Shown: positions 21,330-30,868 of the stretch, in pieces | How positions within the stretch are numbered: the stretch's first letter is position 1 | Layout of the letters: every line of letters starts with the position of its first letter | Assembly (NCBI GenBank): GCA_033725935.1 | Contig: MU867097.1 | Coordinates: 332,533 to 396,532 of the forward strand | Origin: Cladorrhinum sp. PSN259 | Taxonomy: Eukaryota; Ascomycota; Sordariomycetes; Sordariales; Podosporaceae | Direction of reading: 5' to 3' | Length of the DNA: 64,000 nt | Translations under genes and position numbers: made by a program | The notes under the pieces: model-generated | The model's input: the letters and a program-made list of their open reading frames with translations, nothing else | Database searches by the model: none | What the model was told of the DNA's origin: nothing

Positions 21330-24203
21330 ATGTCCCCAAGCAGCAGCTCCAAGCACTCTCCAACTCAGCCAGATTGGTCCAGACTCGCACGTTTGAACCT
21401 TGTCGTCACCACAACCTTGACTGAGAACAAAGAGTGGACGAGACCTCTGGTAGACCTTGTTCCTTGTCAAAGACAAAGTAAATACAGGCAATATTTACCT
21501 AGAGATTACAGCTGGGAGAGCTTGAAGGACTGGCTTCGAATTAGGTTTCATTTCAGGCCGAAAAGAGAAACTATTCAAGCGCTCAATTCTCGTCTTGCTC
21601 TCAGAGAGATAAACTCAGTTGTCGAGTGGGAAAACCTCTTGACGGAAATTGCTTCAAATCACACTTCTACCGAGCTTCAACTCCGTATTGTCTGTCGGCA
21701 GCCAAGACCAGCTAACCTAAACTCGATCAAAATGGCTCCTACATACGCCCCCAACTTCAACTCGGCCGAGAAGTATCGGAGAGATTATGAGGAGGATCAC
21801 GACTGGAGCCAATACCCCCATCTCGCCATCCAGCTCGGTTTCATGACCGAGAAGCAGTATGAGAGATGGAGGGAGGAGGCATTGAGAGCCACTCAATTTG
21901 ATGATCTAGAGGATACCACCATTGTTGAAGAAGAAGAGGAGGAGAATGAGGAGGAGGACGATGAGGAGGAGGACAAGGAGGACGAGGAGAAGGAGAAGGA
22001 GGAGGAATACAAAGTCGAAACAGCCGAGGATGTTGACTTTAGCATGGCCAACTCTGGTGTTGTCGACGCCTACCTTGGAAGCTGCAACAGCGGCAACACC
22101 GAGGTTGAGTGGAACGCCTGTCTCGACTTCTTCCGGATCAACATCGACGAGTGCAACAGGCAAATAGCCAACAAGGCTCCCGAGAGCCAACATGTTAGGG
22201 TCCCCTTCAAAAAGCTCACCGGCATGTCTGTTGGTCTGTTTGACTATCAGCTCATGGGTGTTTACAGCCTCATCAACCTCCAACTCGACGGTGTCTCGGG
22301 CGGGTTCCTCTCTGATGAACAAGGCCTTGGCAAAACTCAGGAGATGTTTGGTCTCATCGCGTTGGCTCATAACCTTCGTCGATGCAAGACTGAAGTCCAA
22401 GAGTTTTGGTCACCCAGGTCCAGTTCCACGGGAGGGACCAGGCGGACAGCATCCACCGTCCGTCACAATCCCAAGAAGTCGGCTGCACGATCCTGCCAGT
22501 ATGACCAAAAGTACGGCTTCCGCTGCTACTGCTACAATGAGTTGACCAGATGCATTGCTGACCTTCTCCCCGACGGTCCCAATGTTGTGGTTGCTCCAGC
22601 GAGAAGCTGTGCTCCCCTGATCCGAGAGGCCAAGACTAAACTTGACACCAAGACTCTTAAAATCAGGGGCCATGGCAAGGATGTTGACAAGGACTACCAG
22701 CTGACTCCCCGGGATATTGCTCTGCTTCAAGCATCCATCAGAGCCAAGCAGAGACCCGGGCAAGACGAGGTTGAGTACCACTACCAAGCAAGTTCGGGAC
22801 ACAGCGACTATGTCATCTTCATCTCCCCAGACTCGATCGACAAACTCAACTCTGAGTTTACCATCCTGGTCAAGGGAAAGAAGAAGAGCGCCTTCCTGCC
22901 GGGTATCATCATGCTTGATGAGTTCCACGAGTACGCTTTGAGCCCAGAAAGCCGCACCCTGGCCTGGCTCAACCACCTCAAGAAGTGTGCTCTCAACTCT
23001 CAGCAGCCAACTCCCTTGGCTTACTTTGTGTCGGGCACTCCAATGGACCAATCCCCAGCAGACCTTGCGCCAGCAATCAGTCTCTTGGAGAAGTCCGCCT
23101 GGTCTGAGCCAACTCATCCTCTCTACCCGGCTTCCTCCTCCCAATTCCAGGACCTGCTCACAACCTTCAACAGCCACATCGAGGCCCAATCATCCGGCGA
23201 GGTTTTGGCTCCAGAGACGGTAACATCCTACTACACCCGCTTCTCAACCCTCTTGACCCGGCTCATGATCCGGCGCCTCGTAACCGACTCCTTCCTCTCC
23301 CGGCCTCTCACAACCCTCACCTCCCCACTCAAAATCAACATCATCAACCATCCAATCCCTTCCTCCCTCAAACCAGCCATCAAAACTCTTCAATCCACCC
23401 TCCTCTCTTTAGTTCCGCCAGAATCCGACTCCCCGCTCAAGTTCTTCCGGCAGCCAGCAAACCGGGACTTGCTCCTCCCCCTCTTACTAACCTCCACCTT
23501 TCCCTCCATGGCATCCTCCCACCCTTCTTCTTCATTCACCTTTTCCCCCTCGGAAATTTCCTCTTTCCCCCTCTCCCCCGCTTTATCCCCTTACTCCCCG
23601 CACATCCCCTCCTGGACTGCTAACTCCCCCAAGCTAACCTCCATCATGGCAACAATCACGTCCATGCTGGCCGACGCATCCCCGCTTCCCCAAGCGGCGT
23701 CCTCCCTCAAGAAGATGCTCCTGCTCTCCCCGCACGAGGCCGAGTCCCACATCCTGGCGCTGTGGCTGTCGAGTCTCAGGATCAAAGGGCTCAAGCACGC
23801 CTACGTCCACCCGTCCCTCCCGCAGGCCGAGAGGCAGAAACTGATCGACGGGTTCCTGAGGGAGGGCAACGGGACGGCTAACCTCTTGGTCATGAGTTTG
23901 AGCACGGGCGGCACGGGGTTGAATCTGCAGAGGGCTAGTTACTGCGTTGTCAGCAGTGCCGGGTGGACGAGGAGGGAGGTGGAGCAGGGGTTTGCGAGGG
24001 TTTGGAGGGTCGGGCAGAGGGCCGCGAGGGTTAGGTTGGAGTTGTTGGTTAGTGAGGGCCAGGGGGGGAGTTGGGCGGAGGGGGAGGTTGTTATGGGCGG
24101 TTGGGGTGGGGGAATGATGAGGGGACGGAAGGAGGAGGACGGGGTTGAGGATGCGGGTGAGAAGGGGGCGGATGCGCGAGATGGTCAAGAGGAGGAGGAG
24201 TAA
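21330..24203 (+). CDS. Divergent SNF2-like helicase/ATPase
   Basis: Single frame of 957 aa. An in-frame ATG at 21732, in the good context ATCAAAATGG, would give 823 aa, and either start is possible. From ATG 21732, a Glu/Asp tract lies at about 65-95. The SNF2 N-lobe starts near FDYQLMGVYSLI with Walker A DEQGLGKT and a motif II of LDEFHEYA instead of DEAH. The C-lobe carries MSLSTGGTGLNLQRASYCVV and QGFARVWRVGQ, matching motifs V and VI with the arginine finger. No bromodomain, chromodomain, RING or HSA domain is seen. The family uses ATP to move along DNA and remodel chromatin or displace proteins; the target here is unknown. The end of the frame is Gly/Glu-rich. A nuclear role is inferred. 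Confidence 0.82.
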   Translation: MSPSSSSKHSPTQPDWSRLARLNLVVTTTLTENKEWTRPLVDLVPCQRQSKYRQYLPRDYSWESLKDWLRIRFHFRPKRETIQALNSRLALREINSVVEWENLLTEIASNHTSTELQLRIVCRQPRPANLNSIKMAPTYAPNFNSAEKYRRDYEEDHDWSQYPHLAIQLGFMTEKQYERWREEALRATQFDDLEDTTIVEEEEEENEEEDDEEEDKEDEEKEKEEEYKVETAEDVDFSMANSGVVDAYLGSCNSGNTEVEWNACLDFFRINIDECNRQIANKAPESQHVRVPFKKLTGMSVGLFDYQLMGVYSLINLQLDGVSGGFLSDEQGLGKTQEMFGLIALAHNLRRCKTEVQEFWSPRSSSTGGTRRTASTVRHNPKKSAARSCQYDQKYGFRCYCYNELTRCIADLLPDGPNVVVAPARSCAPLIREAKTKLDTKTLKIRGHGKDVDKDYQLTPRDIALLQASIRAKQRPGQDEVEYHYQASSGHSDYVIFISPDSIDKLNSEFTILVKGKKKSAFLPGIIMLDEFHEYALSPESRTLAWLNHLKKCALNSQQPTPLAYFVSGTPMDQSPADLAPAISLLEKSAWSEPTHPLYPASSSQFQDLLTTFNSHIEAQSSGEVLAPETVTSYYTRFSTLLTRLMIRRLVTDSFLSRPLTTLTSPLKINIINHPIPSSLKPAIKTLQSTLLSLVPPESDSPLKFFRQPANRDLLLPLLLTSTFPSMASSHPSSSFTFSPSEISSFPLSPALSPYSPHIPSWTANSPKLTSIMATITSMLADASPLPQAASSLKKMLLLSPHEAESHILALWLSSLRIKGLKHAYVHPSLPQAERQKLIDGFLREGNGTANLLVMSLSTGGTGLNLQRASYCVVSSAGWTRREVEQGFARVWRVGQRAARVRLELLVSEGQGGSWAEGEVVMGGWGGGMMRGRKEEDGVEDAGEKGADARDGQEEEE

Positions 24204-25186
24204 AAGAGAAGCTGATTGTTGTGGTGGTGTGGCGCGGTTAGAATTGAGAGAAAATAAATAGATGCAAATTGATTGCTTGGTTATAAAGAATATACTTTTT
24301 TTTCTTCTTCTGATTCAGTTGCTGAATTTCTGCGTGTGAGAATGGCGATTCCGTCTGTTTCCTGTTAGCGAGTCCCCAGAATATATGTATACCTTGATGG
24401 GCATGCGTAGCGATGGAAGGAAAGCGATGGATGTCAGGTAGCAATAAAAGACTTGTATTGATAGGATGGAAGAATACCAATTGACTGACTCAGTCACTTT
24501 ATTTAATCTTTTTTTATACCTCTGCTGTCAATGGTACGTATCTTTTATGTCGCAGTATATCTCATCAAAAGTACGCTCAAAACTCTTTTGTTAAATTTGT
24601 TTTTGCTTTAAAGCTTCTTTTAAGATGTATTTCGGGAGATAACGGCATTTCACTCATTGTCAACTAGCAGTCTGGACCCGACCCTCTCAGCAATCTTCTG
24701 TCTCCTGGCTCTGACGATGCTTCTCTCTCTGGCACCAGCCCAACTTTACTCCCAAATATCGTAAAGTTACAACTATCGCATCACCGCATGACAGTACTCT
24801 ACCTCTTGCCACAACCACATCAGATTCTCGGCACGAACTTGGGCCATTTTACATTGACCTGCTCAGGCTACCGAGCCAGCAGGCAAAGACAAGACAAGAG
24901 AACAGTAAGAGATCTGAGAATTCCAGAGCGTCAAGATATCAGACTGAATAATTGGGATTCGGGCTACTATATGAATCCTATCGATAATACCACAAAACAC
25001 ACTTGAACCGAGAGAAACCATGCAGGGTATCTTTAGTATCTTCGTCGCAGAAGAGCTATGCTCAGTTAACCGATAATAAGGTTGATAAGCTCCACTGGGA
25101 GTCTCATGGACAAGAAACATCCACATCATCTCAAACTACAAATCTTCATAAAACCGTCACGCCCACCCACCATGCTTCTGCCTCAC
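24204..25186. other. Convergent intergenic region, no gene seen
   Basis: This is the shared 3' region of the SNF2-like gene (+) and the RNase gene (-). Minus-strand frames at 24238-24480 and 24863-25129 have no motifs and look accidental. Confidence 0.45.
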
Positions 25187-25960
25187 TCACAAAACAAAAG
25201 CCCAAGCCATCAACCCCAACGCCAACCCCTGTCCTCCCAGTCCCATCATCTTCCTCCCTGCCCCAGAATCAGGACCAGCAGTCGACGAACTCTTAGGCGG
25301 CCCCGTAGCTGACGCAGCACTCCTAGTCACACTGCTCGTCGTGGGCGTCGTCGTCGTCGTTGTTGATGCAGATGATCCAGTCCCAGGCCGTCCAGCACTC
25401 TTCTCCGAACAACTCAGGAAGCTGTTACCACTCGCCCCCGTGTGCGTCATGGCGCCCACGTAAACGCAGGATCCTTGATAGCTAGGACTAAACACCACAC
25501 GATCAGCTCCTGGGGAACCTATTTTTTTTATTCATTAGCATTACGTTCCATTTCCCTCATATCAGCTTCATTCCCCATCATCATCCCATCCCAGCACTTT
25601 CACCCCAAATCGGTAGCAACACCTTCTGTATCCAAGAAAAACATAAAAACCGATATTTAATAATAAAAAATACAAACCTCCAGAATAAGCCCCCCCGCTC
25701 ACAATTGGAAACTCCTGATACGGCCCGCTGGCAGCAAACACCAAGTTCTCAAAGTTGTTGTACTTGTGCGGGTACTTTGAATTCCCCAGCTGCTGTCCCG
25801 CCGCGTAGAGCCTGCACCCCTCCGCCACGGCCTCGTCCACCTGCTGTTTTGTGTAGCTCTTGGAACCGCACGAAACCGAACTGATGGAAGTGGTGCCCTG
25901 TGCCGTTACTGCTGCTGCTGCGTAGAGCGCCGCTACTAGAAATGCTTTGAAGCCGACCAT
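25187..25960 (-). CDS. Secreted, probably GPI-anchored guanyl-specific RNase (T1/N1 family)
   Basis: Two exons: 25960-25678 and 25518-25187, giving 204 aa. The intron (159 bp, GTTTGT...TAG, phase 1) falls inside the conserved GGAYSGGSPGADRVVF block. Residues 1-20 form a signal peptide. The RNase T1-type catalytic set is complete: Tyr and His in YPHKYNNFE, Glu in YQEFPI, Arg in ADRVVF and His in MTHTGAS. These enzymes cleave single-stranded RNA after guanosine outside the cell. After the domain comes a Ser/Thr-rich stretch of about 45 residues and a hydrophobic tail (GLALGLMAWAFVL) typical of GPI-anchor signals. Most studied T1-type enzymes are freely secreted and end soon after the domain, so wall or membrane attachment is the odd feature here. 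Confidence 0.9.
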
Positions 25961-27560
25961 TTTGAGGATATAACTGGGTTTGTGGGTTGTGTTGTTATGA
26001 TATTAAAAAAATGGGTTATGGAAAAGTGAAGTTGAAAATGGAGTTCCTTAAAGAAATTAAAATGAGTTTAAAGGGGGCCAGCCAGGTGGGTGGGCCAAGA
26101 GGGATCTAAGATCTTCGCTTTTTGCCCAAAAGATTCAGCCGCGGCGCCAAGAGTTAAAGTCAAGCTGAATTGATGTACGCTATTATTGGATGTTGAGTTT
26201 TCAAAAAGTTCTAGATCCTCTTTTTTTTTTCTCTGAGACATCCAAGGTAATTGCTGTTGAGCTATTGAGCATCTTGGGCATTTGATTGAGTGAGAGAGGT
26301 GTTGGTGGCTTGCTAGCCCGTTCAGCCAAGCAAGGAACCGGTGAACCCCGCTGTGTTTCCCGCTTATCAGTGAGGCCTCAGCTTGTGTGGACTGTTGTGG
26401 GGAAGCAAACTGGCAACGAAGACGGGAGTGACAGTTTGCTGCAGGTCATTGCTTACAATTACCTGAGGCAGGTCACACGTGTGTGATGCACATCTTTGTC
26501 TGGAAACGAAACGTTTTGGGGTCTGGAAAGGTAATTGGTGTTTTTGTGATGCCGAGGTATCCAGTGTAATTGGTTGCACGGAGTGACAAGCAAAGATTGC
26601 AGAAGTGGGATTGTGGTGCTCCGTACCTATTGAGAGTGGGGAGATCCCGCAGTGTGGGGGACACCATGATCTTTAAATTCCAGTGTCCAGTCACTGCCAA
26701 AAGCTTCATCATGATCGAGTTTGTGACCAACTTCCCGAACTTTAAAGGAAGCTGCTCCCATTTCTTCACAACCTAAGAATCCCAACAGCTTGCGATTGTG
26801 TCCTTGGCCGACCTCACCACACCAAAGTATGTGTCCACGACTGGCTCAGCCATTCCCATACATGATAGTAACGATCAATTCTTTGGGCAACCGTAGTTGG
26901 GACGGCATATAGGACGCCTGTGTAACTGGTGACATTAACTCTCTTACCTCCATCAGCTGATTAGCCTTGCAATGGAGACGCACTGCAATGAGCGAATCAT
27001 GGTAGATATCCAAGTATTGGATGTGAGCCAGCTAATGATGATGATTCCGTGATGAACAAGAACTGAGAGGACTGAAGGTATATATAAATTTCTAAGAACC
27101 ATTCAGATATTGAGTCACTGAAATCTTTATGCATCCCGCCGTGGTTGATGGATCAGGATTATGACCAGTTTACTGAATCAAGAAACCATACCCTTTCATT
27201 ATTAACTTTTAAAAAACGTTTTGCATTTAGTGAATGTTACTGGTGCTTGATGGCGTTGAGGGAAAGTGGGAATTACCCCGCTGACGTCAACCCGGAGGTG
27301 CCCGCAAAGCGTCGGTACGGCGTGCATAACACCACGTTGTACAGAGCGGTTACCTCCCGTCCTCAACGTACAAACCCCTCGATTCCCATTCTTTCATGAA
27401 GCTCTTGTGCCGGTGCCGGATTTGGAAAATAAGATATATTCCAACCTACCTCCCCTTAAAAAATCCTTTCCCCTCAGGCTCTCCCCTCAGAATCCGAGTC
27501 CCACCAACAAACCCCAAATTCCACTCATATCAGAACCACCTCACAATATCACCACCAACA
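25961..27560. other. Divergent intergenic region (RNase gene / DUF3632 gene)
   Basis: No gene is supported in about 1.6 kb. Short frames at 26473-26769 minus and 26570-26776 plus overlap each other and carry no motif. The promoters of the two flanking genes must lie here. Confidence 0.45.
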
Positions 27561-28427
27561 ATGTCTCCCTCCGACAATGACCCCGAAAAGAAAAACCCAA
27601 AAATCATACATGAAGTCCTCGCCCCTCTCGTCTCCGGCTCCTCGTCTGAGAAAGACATCACAACCGCAGTCCGCACGGTCACGGACCTAGCCAACGAAAT
27701 CTCAACCCCAAAGAGAGAAAAATCCGTCGTTGACGCGTACAGGGAGGACATAGTCCACGACGAGCTGAGCACGCTCTTCTGGCAGCTCTACTCCGAAGTA
27801 TTCAACCTCGTCGGCAAGACACCCGCAGCCCAACAGGCGCCCCTGATTTCTTTTCTCGTGCAGCTCCAGAAAGAGACCATCAAACCGGACTTCAAGTTTG
27901 AGGAGGATGCCTCCATATGGCACGACCTGCCCCAGTTCGGGTGGGCCGCGAGGGACTTCTTCAACTTTGAGGTTTCCAACCCAAGCGTCGGCGAGAAGGA
28001 GAAGGCGAGGTGGGAGAACATCACTTACTTCTTGGCTAACCTGACGATGCTCTCCGCGCCAGGCAGAAAGGGGATTGAAGCGTTTGACTTTTCCTTGTAC
28101 GGGCTTTGGGCCATCAGAGAGGCTCTTGAGGAAGGCGGAGAGGGTGAGCAGGAGGATACGACCGAAATAGCAATCAAGCTGGCTGCCGTCTGGTTTAATG
28201 TGGCTGGCGAGAGGTTGAAGGCGCTGAGCGAGGAGGGGAAGGTTTATACGGCGAGGACTGGGGTTGCTGGGACCAAGTACGAAAAGACGAAGCCGGACTG
28301 GGTTGGGTTGAACAAGGAGAGGTGGGGGATTTGGAAGGAGGAATTGAAGGCGAGGTCCGAGAAGAGTGTGAGGAGTGGGGAGGTTAAGGGGTTGGTTGCT
28401 AGTGCTTTGGAACTTTGGGAGGAGTAA
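27561..28427 (+). CDS. DUF3632-family protein
   Basis: Single frame of 288 aa from the ATG at 27561 (context CAACAATGTC). The same frame stays open upstream, but that part is Pro/Ser-rich leader sequence. The protein is cytosolic in appearance, helical and acidic, with family-like blocks: a long helix around YREDIVHDELSTLFWQLYSE, then IWHDLPQFGWAARDFFNFE, and a C-terminal W-rich segment (RWGIWKEELKARSE). DUF3632 is a Pezizomycotina-specific family without a tested role. No signal peptide or membrane span is seen. Assignment rests on recalled block pattern, so the family name is less sure than the gene itself. Confidence 0.85.
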   Translation: MSPSDNDPEKKNPKIIHEVLAPLVSGSSSEKDITTAVRTVTDLANEISTPKREKSVVDAYREDIVHDELSTLFWQLYSEVFNLVGKTPAAQQAPLISFLVQLQKETIKPDFKFEEDASIWHDLPQFGWAARDFFNFEVSNPSVGEKEKARWENITYFLANLTMLSAPGRKGIEAFDFSLYGLWAIREALEEGGEGEQEDTTEIAIKLAAVWFNVAGERLKALSEEGKVYTARTGVAGTKYEKTKPDWVGLNKERWGIWKEELKARSEKSVRSGEVKGLVASALELWEE

Positions 28428-29160
28428 TGAATTGTGATATGGGAGTGTTTTTTCTTCTTCTTTTTCTCTTCTTCTTCTTCACAAATTTTGACATGAGTCC
28501 AGGTTGAGCCATGAGCTTAGAGCAAGGTGGACGTATCTGTATTTTTTTTGGGGGGGTGTATCCTGCGCCGCCGTCTGTGGTTAAGAATTCATCATCATAC
28601 ATCATCACTCATGATACTGCCAGTGAAGAAAAAGGAAACCAAGTCTTATCTTGATGTTCCACATCCACTCATCTTCCATTCACCCATGGTACCAACAACG
28701 CCACCATCCCCACCGGACCGCAAAACCAACAGTACACACCCGGAGCACCAATATCATTTCTTTTTCTGGTTCCCTCTTCTCGACCTTCTGGCGTAACGGT
28801 CAGCGCGTTCCTGGGTATGCCCAGGAAAGAACCCGGTTCGACTCCGGGGTTGGTCAATTCAGTTTTCTTCTTTTTTATTTATTTATTTTTTTCATTATTT
28901 ATTAATTTTTTAACTTTTTCTTTTGGTGCTCCTTGATTTATTGCAAAGCAGGCAAACTTCCTTTTTCACTGGTTTCTTGGACTACTTCTTTGGTGTCTTG
29001 CTCCCCTCGTTTAACAGAAACTCCGTTGCTTAATGCTTTCTGGCAACAACAAAAAATGTACAGACAAAATCTAATTAGAATCATTTATCCCTTCTCACTC
29101 CCAATGGTGCTTCCTATAATTTAAAAGCTCCTTTTTCTTTCTTTGCCCACGATTCCCCTT
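28428..29160. other. Convergent 3' region holding the tRNA-like unit
   Basis: This lies between the DUF3632 gene (+) and RFT1 (-). Apart from the tRNA-like unit at 28782-28856 it holds only T-rich tracts (28440-28475 and 28863-28915). Confidence 0.5.
28782..28856 (+). tRNA. tRNA-like unit with abnormal anticodon arm (possible pseudo-tRNA)
   Basis: A perfect T arm is present (CCCGG-TTCGACT-CCGGG), giving a good B box. The D arm GCGT...GCGC, with GG in its loop, and the TGGCGTAACGG sequence fit an A box. The outer ends GACCTTC and GTTGGTC pair with two T-T mismatches. Where an anticodon stem with a 7-nt loop should be, the sequence TTCCTGGG-TATG-CCCAGGAA forms an 8-bp perfect hairpin with a 4-nt loop, so no anticodon can be read. 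A T-rich stretch about 7-20 bases downstream could terminate Pol III. It may be a decayed tRNA or a tRNA-derived Pol III unit. Confidence 0.4.
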
Positions 29161-30868
29161 TCACTCAGCGGTTACTTTTCCTTCTCCGCCTCCTTCTTTC
29201 TCTCCTCTTCTACCCCTGATCGCCTCAATACCATTCATTATGAATCGTCGTTCCGTAATGACCCTAATTCAATCAGCAAACTTTTCACACATCAATAGCA
29301 TGTAGTAGGCAGGAAGGGACCACTCACAAAACAGCCAAAAGCGGCAAACCAACCCCCGCAACCTTGCCCAGTTCCATCAAAATTCCCTTCAACCCTTGAA
29401 CTCCTTCGCTCTTCACCACCTGCCTCACAATAGTCCCAGCAACAGCAGCAACTCCCACCCCAGCAGGCCCAGGCATAACCTCCCTCACGCTCACTCCCCC
29501 TTCTCCCTTGCCATTCCTGGCAAACCACCCCCCAATAAAAACCCAGCACCACAGGATCCTGCACCCCATATTGATCGCGTTCGCCCATACCAACCCCGTA
29601 GCTCCCATATCCAACACTCTCAACGTCAAATACCCTGCTCCGGCGAAAATAGCAGAAAACCCAGCCATCCAAAGACTCTGTTTATGTACTTCCCTCTCCG
29701 TGGCCACGGACGAAACGAACGCTTCACTGATGCCATTGATGGCCAGTAGTGGGATGTAATACATGTATGCTGAGAGGCATTTGCCTGCGCCTGATGCCAG
29801 CCATTGTGCGCCCGCTACTAAGGAGAGAAGTAACGGCGCAGCGGGAGGGCCGAGAGATACGATGAGGAGGGAGAGGAGAAGATAAAGTTTTAGGAGGGTG
29901 GAAAGTGATTGTGCTGCTGTGCGTGTTGAGGTTGCCGTGGGAGGCGAGAGGAGGCGAGAGAAATAAGTGCGTGATGATTCCTCGATTGGTTGGAATACTA
30001 GGCGGGCCAAGAGACCGCCGTAGTTGTTGGCGAGTGCGTAGACTCCCTGTGAGGTTGGGGAGGAGAGGATTGAGACGAGGAATGTGTCGCCTTGCGTTAG
30101 GAGGTGTTTGAGTACTGATTGGGAGAGGAGGGAGGTGGTTAAAGTGAGAGTGGCTTGGTGGAAGATGAATGGTTTAGAAGCTGGGATTTGTTTAGGGAAT
30201 AGGGAAAAGTTCTCCTTGCGAGAGAGGGCGGAACCGTGATAAAGGTATACCGAGAGGAGAATTACAGCGTAACTTAGCTGTCCCAGCGCAAATGGAAGGA
30301 CTCCTTGGTAGGGAAGGTAAATAGCTGAAGCTAATGTGAGGACGCATCGTAAAAAGGTGGCAATGGATTCAGCTCTGGCGCGAATGCTGAACTCCAACCG
30401 GGTTTGGGTGAGGGCGAAGATGGGTTCAGATAGGAGTTCCAAGATTGAGGCCAGGGCGTAGATATACAGCGAGGGGATGAGGTTTGGCGCGAGGGATAAA
30501 GTGGTGGGTGAAAGTGAAGAGACATAGAGGTAGCCGAAAAAGAAAGAAAGGGGTATGCCGAGGATGATGGAGATGTAGCCCAAGTTGATGATTGCTTGGG
30601 AGGCGTGGTTCTTCTTTTCATCTTTGGAGGACGAGAGTGAGGAAAGATCTTGGCGCTGGATTGCAACTCTTAAACTTTCGCGCGCAAAGAAGATGACGGA
30701 GAGGTAGTAGACCTCGAGCTGGGTTGAGATGCCGAGGAGTTGGGCGGTAAGAAAGCGGAGGAGTACTTGGTTGGCGATGAAGGTTACTGCTCGGGACACT
30801 ACTTGCAGCAGAATCAAAAGAGAAGCACCACGCATTGCCCTTGTGGGCGCATCTTTTGCGGCGGTCAT
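29161..30868 (-). CDS. RFT1: RFT1: ER membrane protein of dolichol-linked oligosaccharide assembly
   Basis: Two exons: 30868-29328 and 29263-29161, giving 547 aa. The 64-bp intron (GTGAGT...TTAG, phase 2, with CTGAT branch-like site) removes an early TGA at 29326-29324 and adds a 34-residue basic tail (VITERRFIMNGIEAIRGRRG). RFT1 opens with the conserved GASLLILLQVVSRAVTFIAN, followed by LLRFLTAQLLGISTQLEVYY and RESLRVAIQRQ. The rest is a polytopic membrane protein with about a dozen hydrophobic helices. The family is needed for use of Man5GlcNAc2-PP-dolichol in N-glycosylation in the ER; whether it is itself the flippase has been disputed. The unspliced form would be 514 aa and would lack the cytosolic tail. 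Confidence 0.92.

Noticed and set aside
22410..23189. 259-codon minus-strand frame inside the SNF2-like gene
   Set aside because: It is antisense to clear helicase motifs and has no motif of its own.
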